The notes under the pieces are model-generated. The model did no database searches, was not told the origin of the DNA, and saw only the letters and a program-made list of their open reading frames with translations. This document shows positions 6,442 through 9,371 of a stretch of DNA of 9,371 nucleotides, in pieces; the stretch's first letter is position 1; each line of letters opens with the position of its first letter. The stretch is from Candidatus Poseidoniaceae archaeon. Its GTDB lineage: Archaea; Thermoplasmatota; Poseidoniia; Poseidoniales; Poseidoniaceae. The stretch is taken from NCBI GenBank assembly GCA_022452125.1, contig JAKURJ010000063.1:1-9371 (forward strand), written 5' to 3'. Both the position numbers and the translations under genes were made by a program.

Positions 6442-6467
6442 TACTGCGCTACATATTGTCCGCAGTA
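6442..6467. promoter_or_regulatory. Inverted repeat upstream of the MC1 promoter (possible operator)
   Basis: TACTGCG (6442-6448) and CGCAGTA (6461-6467) form a perfect seven-base inverted repeat with a 12-base AT-leaning spacer, centred about 36 bases upstream of the MC1 TATA box. The position fits an activator or regulator dimer site, but an inverted repeat of this size can occur by chance. The rest of the 208-base gap between MC1 and the large surface-protein gene (6378-6585) shows no gene. The part next to the surface-protein stop is T-rich on the minus strand and could serve as its terminator. Confidence 0.3.
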
Positions 6468-6585
6468 ACCCTTTTCAGATACCACTTTAGAGCAGTAAAG
6501 CGTTTAGAATGTACTCGGAAAACACCATTTACAAGACATCATTTTTGCGGGGATTCTGGTAAAGATGAAAATATTACAAACGAGA

Positions 6586-8907
6586 TTATCTGAGATCTTC
6601 TAGACTATCTCTGTACATTTCCCATTGTTCCGCTTCCCATTCTTCAGGCATTGGTCCATCTAGCCAATCTAGGAACTCTTCAAGGGTCCACCCTTCTGGT
6701 ATTCTTTCATCACGCTGAGGCTCGATTTCCTCGTTCTGCCATGTCTCGGCTTCCTCTGATGCCTCGCGTGCTCGCACGCGAGTAGTAATCAGAAGCGCTA
6801 ACAATAGTAGTACTACAACCCCTATTGTAACGGGAACTGCTAGCGATTCTGAGCTGTCATCAGTTTCCTGCTCAATCTTTTCACAATCAGCACATTCCTC
6901 AGCCGAATCGATTAGTACCAATGCAGAATAGTTTACCTTGTTACCACTCCAATCTTCGCAACTAATCTCCACAGTGACATTACCATTCAATTCGTTTGGC
7001 AGTAGCCATGAACTTGACCAGAAACCAGTACCGTCTAAATCGGTTACAGCAGATCCAGATTTTGAATAGATTACTTCTTCATCTTGGAGATATTCAATCC
7101 CACATTCAGCATCTATCCCATCAGCATCTTCCATTTCGAGTAATATCTCTAGCAGGGATGCGTGTGAAACATTTGTTGGATGAGAAACTTGGATTTGCGG
7201 TGGGGAGTGTAAGAACTCGAAACTTAGATGAGAAACAGAAGCAATTTCATCGATATCCACGACTCTAATTCCGAGGGAGCCATCTCCGGGGACGAAGGAT
7301 GAATCTAATTGTATTCTGAAATGGTATGCTGCATCTTGTTCAGCGAGGTCGTTCCCACACTCCGCTGCAGCCTGTGATGGAGCGGCAACTATCCAACCTA
7401 ATTGTTCCAAGCTAGCAGTTACATCACCGACCTGTCGAGAAGAGCGAACTCGAACGACAGCATCCGCTGTTTGACCGAACATTAGTTGATCAATCTCTTC
7501 ACCGTCCTGGCACAAATCAATGCTCAAGATTTCGGGAGGACTCAGAACGATTGGTGTGAGGAATTGTGCCGAATTACTTGCTCCATTCGCTCCGGTTATG
7601 TTTGCAGTGATTAGTAGGTCACCGTTCTCAATGCTCTCCATAGTAGAAAGTGGAATCAGTGCTACACCGTCATTAAACTCTACAGGAAGTGAGTAAGAAG
7701 ATTGTCCTGGCCATTTGATAGTTAAGTCGCCATAGACACCGTCAATTGAATCATCGTAGTCAGTGACTACAACCTTGATGAATTCATCACCGCCCCCTAA
7801 TACATTTGCAACTTCAGAATCCGTGCCATCGACAATCAATATCTCAGCTTCAGGTGGCTGGTCTGAAATTTGAATTGTCCTTCTAGTCATAAAATCGCCA
7901 TTGTGGTCTCTCAATTCGATCTTGAAGGATTCCAAACTTGTCTCAGTTGAAAGGGTGAATGAAGCAATGTAGCAATGTTGGTTTGCATTGCTTCCAGCGA
8001 CATGAGTAAGCCCGTCGATTTGCCCGCGAGTCGAGGAAATGATTGGCGCTTGAGTGGATAAGTCATGGTCAGTATCCAGTACACACGCCTTGAGAGTCAA
8101 GACATGTCCACGCAGCACCCCCGTATTCGGATAGGATGTCAGAACTGTGGCTCCACCCCATTCAGGGTCATCAACTCCAGAAATGTGAACTCCAAACCAG
8201 AATGCTGGAGCGTCTGTGATTAGCGCTATTCCATAGGCAATCGATACGGTAGAAATGTTGGACTCGTCAGTCGAATTCGCCATAATGTCAAGCATGCCTA
8301 GTTCAACATCAGAAGGCAGGTCAATAGTAGTCCACCAAAGGTATCCATCCTGACTACCAGTGCCTTTCCATGTCCATTCTGTGCTATTGTTCCCGTTGGT
8401 TATTCGCCATGCGATGTCGGTTGAATGAACTCCACTATCGTCGCTCGCTTCGATACTACAAACGAACCTATCTCCTCTACTGTATTGTGATGAATCACAG
8501 AATATGTCTTCAATAACAGGGGCGCTGTTAACCCATAGTGTATAGTCGAACACATTGTTGTCAATATTTCTCTCAGGGTTCAGAATTGAAGCAGCATCCC
8601 AGCGAATTGCTAGGTTATTCCACCCTTCACGGGAAGTATTCAATTGTAACTTGATTATTTGCCTGCTACCGATTTCAGAGCCATTTGGCATCGCTAGACT
8701 ATGATTGACTAAGATTAGGCTGCCCAGTTTATCAATAACTTTCAGGTTACCAACAGCAGTACCGGGGCCTACATTCTGAATTGCAATTTCAATTTCAAAA
8801 CTCTCGTTCTTAGTCACGTTTTCAACAACGCGTACATCGATTATTTCGATATCGTGAACGATGTCTGCATAAGGGCTCATCTTAGGGTCTCCAACAACCA
8901 CGCCCAT
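6586..8907 (-). CDS. Large surface protein with CARDB/Ig-like ectodomain and C-terminal membrane anchor; 5' end probably truncated
   Basis: With the ATG at 8907 the protein has 773 residues. An N-terminal CARDB-like beta-sandwich (about 16-127: IEIAIQNVGPGTAVGNLKVID) is followed by several poorly conserved Ig-like modules (about 128-665; typical pieces are CSIEASDDSGVHSTDIAW and LLEILLEMEDADGIDAECGI). An acidic stalk comes next, then one membrane helix (about 689-710) with a following Arg-rich stop (RVRAR), and a cytoplasmic acidic tail. The tail holds two similar units, PEGWTLEEFLDW (737-748) and PEEWEAEQWEMY (754-765). Many N-x-S/T sites and four or more Cys pairs fit an exported protein, yet no signal peptide exists at any start. 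Candidate starts are ATG 8907, ATG 8880 (GGAG upstream) and TTG 9084. CWMGVVVGDP just at and before 8907 resembles the C-terminal WM.VVVGDP motif I recall from the TIGR03790 family, so the protein may have lost a larger N-terminal part. The start is uncertain; the body is secure. Confidence 0.8.
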   Translation of the reverse strand: MGVVVGDPKMSPYADIVHDIEIIDVRVVENVTKNESFEIEIAIQNVGPGTAVGNLKVIDKLGSLILVNHSLAMPNGSEIGSRQIIKLQLNTSREGWNNLAIRWDAASILNPERNIDNNVFDYTLWVNSAPVIEDIFCDSSQYSRGDRFVCSIEASDDSGVHSTDIAWRITNGNNSTEWTWKGTGSQDGYLWWTTIDLPSDVELGMLDIMANSTDESNISTVSIAYGIALITDAPAFWFGVHISGVDDPEWGGATVLTSYPNTGVLRGHVLTLKACVLDTDHDLSTQAPIISSTRGQIDGLTHVAGSNANQHCYIASFTLSTETSLESFKIELRDHNGDFMTRRTIQISDQPPEAEILIVDGTDSEVANVLGGGDEFIKVVVTDYDDSIDGVYGDLTIKWPGQSSYSLPVEFNDGVALIPLSTMESIENGDLLITANITGANGASNSAQFLTPIVLSPPEILSIDLCQDGEEIDQLMFGQTADAVVRVRSSRQVGDVTASLEQLGWIVAAPSQAAAECGNDLAEQDAAYHFRIQLDSSFVPGDGSLGIRVVDIDEIASVSHLSFEFLHSPPQIQVSHPTNVSHASLLEILLEMEDADGIDAECGIEYLQDEEVIYSKSGSAVTDLDGTGFWSSSWLLPNELNGNVTVEISCEDWSGNKVNYSALVLIDSAEECADCEKIEQETDDSSESLAVPVTIGVVVLLLLALLITTRVRAREASEEAETWQNEEIEPQRDERIPEGWTLEEFLDWLDGPMPEEWEAEQWEMYRDSLEDLR

Positions 8908-8911
8908 CCAA

Positions 8912-8921
8912 CAATTAATTG
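8912..8921. promoter_or_regulatory. AT-rich palindrome between head-to-head genes (possible shared promoter core)
   Basis: CAATTAATTG is a perfect ten-base palindrome. It lies about 36 bases before the inner ATG of the surface-protein gene (8880, minus strand) and about 34 bases before the GTG of the EF-hand gene (8951, plus strand). That is the distance expected for a TATA element serving either direction. If the minus-strand gene really extends further upstream, it would be coding sequence and this reading would be wrong. Confidence 0.25.
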
Positions 8922-8950
8922 GTAGAGGAGTCGGACTAAACACAACTCTG

Positions 8951-9371
8951 GTGATTGGTGACACGGTTGCCGCCGAGGGGGGCTCAACCGTAATCGCCGT
9001 TTCCGCCTCACTCCACAACGACGAAATCACGGAATTCCCTGAAGAAGAGGCCAGTGAAAGTGAAGAAATTAGCGGCCAGGACAAACAACTTGTTATGCTG
9101 GCGAATTATCTTAGCAAAACTAAACAATCTGTATTCGAATTCTTCAAATCAATTGACCTTGACGATTCAGGCAATATTGACGGATTTGAGCTGCAACAAG
9201 CCTTGATCAAGAGCGATGTGGGCGAATACCCTCCGTGGGAAGTGGAGGCACTTGTTTCAGCAATCGACTTAGATAAAGACGGGAAACTCAATCTTCCTGA
9301 ACTTGACATTGCTATTATGCAAATGGCATCGAATTATGGTGCTCAGAAAGCTAACGATGAACCAACAGAAG
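8951..9371 (+). CDS. EF-hand calcium-binding protein, N-terminal part (runs off right edge)
   Basis: The frame is open from a stop at 8870-8872 to the window end, and 140 residues are visible from the GTG at 8951. It has two canonical 12-residue EF-hand loops, D69-L-D-D-S-G-N-I-D-G-F-E80 and D106-L-D-K-D-G-K-L-N-L-P-E117. Both have acidic residues at positions 1, 3 and 12, Gly at 6 and a hydrophobic residue at 8. The spacing of 37 residues is that of a paired EF-hand, so calcium binding is likely. The N-terminal stretch before it is low-complexity and acidic (EFPEEEASESEEISG, 28-42). No signal peptide is visible. No ATG exists before codon 49 (9095), and a start there would still keep both hands. 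GTG 8951 has only a distant GAGGAG (8925-8930) upstream, so the start is unsure. The gene is head-to-head with the surface-protein gene. The protein could continue into another domain beyond the edge. Confidence 0.75.
   Translation, partial: MIGDTVAAEGGSTVIAVSASLHNDEITEFPEEEASESEEISGQDKQLVMLANYLSKTKQSVFEFFKSIDLDDSGNIDGFELQQALIKSDVGEYPPWEVEALVSAIDLDKDGKLNLPELDIAIMQMASNYGAQKANDEPTE

Noticed and set aside
8908..9084. N-terminal extension of the surface protein from a TTG at 9084
   Set aside because: The part from 9084 to about 8945 is antisense to the more convincing EF-hand frame, is rich in Ser/Ala/Thr as antisense frames often are, and gives no signal peptide.
9106..9309. Minus-strand open frame of 67 codons
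   Set aside because: It lies exactly antisense to the two EF-hand loops, and its Ser/Leu-rich translation resembles nothing.
1..9371. CRISPR arrays, insertion sequences, toxin-antitoxin or phage-defence genes
   Set aside because: I saw no regularly spaced repeats, transposase motifs, terminal inverted repeats flanking a gene, or known defence domains on either strand.

Overview
The window looks like a marine planktonic archaeon, most likely Marine Group II (Poseidoniales, Thermoplasmatota). The clues are an MC1-type archaeal chromatin protein, archaeal promoters (TATA box with an upstream purine-rich BRE), ribosome-binding sites close to GGAGGTGAT, and an archaeal-style succinate dehydrogenase iron-sulfur subunit. 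A large single-pass surface protein also ends in a short tail (PEGWTLEEF..., PEEWEAEQW...) of a kind I associate with that group. The lineage is inference, since there is no rRNA or other marker gene here.

Left part (1-3073, + strand): the 3' end of sdhA, then a complete sdhB that overlaps it by one base. Eighteen bases later comes a membrane-anchored metallo-beta-lactamase-fold protein. SdhA and SdhB are the flavin and iron-sulfur subunits of complex II (succinate to fumarate, with electrons to quinone). The membrane anchor subunits are not in the window and could lie upstream. The hydrolase probably shares the transcript or is read from just behind it, but nothing ties it to complex II mechanistically.

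Middle part (3158-6377, - strand): three genes that each appear to have their own promoter. In transcription order they are an MC1 DNA-binding protein with a strong hairpin plus T-tract terminator, a DoxX-like membrane protein fused to a soluble domain of unknown function, and a 585-residue TPR-repeat protein. The TPR gene converges on the hydrolase gene across an 84-base spacer with several inverted repeats.

Right part (6586-9371): a large - strand gene for a surface protein with a CARDB/Ig-like ectodomain, one C-terminal membrane helix and an acidic tail. Head-to-head with it is a + strand EF-hand protein that runs off the right edge. The surface protein lacks the signal peptide it should need, and its first residues (CWMGVVVGDP...) look like the end of an upstream domain. 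The gene may therefore be 5'-truncated, either by a real rearrangement or by an assembly join near 8920-8950. This is the most unusual place in the window.

No tRNA, rRNA, CRISPR array, insertion sequence or defence system was recognised, and no gene-free stretch exceeds about 210 bases. Most of the window is ordinary core and accessory archaeal content. The points worth following up are the head-to-head junction, the DoxX fusion, the extracytoplasmic hydrolase and the bacterial-looking terminator of the MC1 gene.
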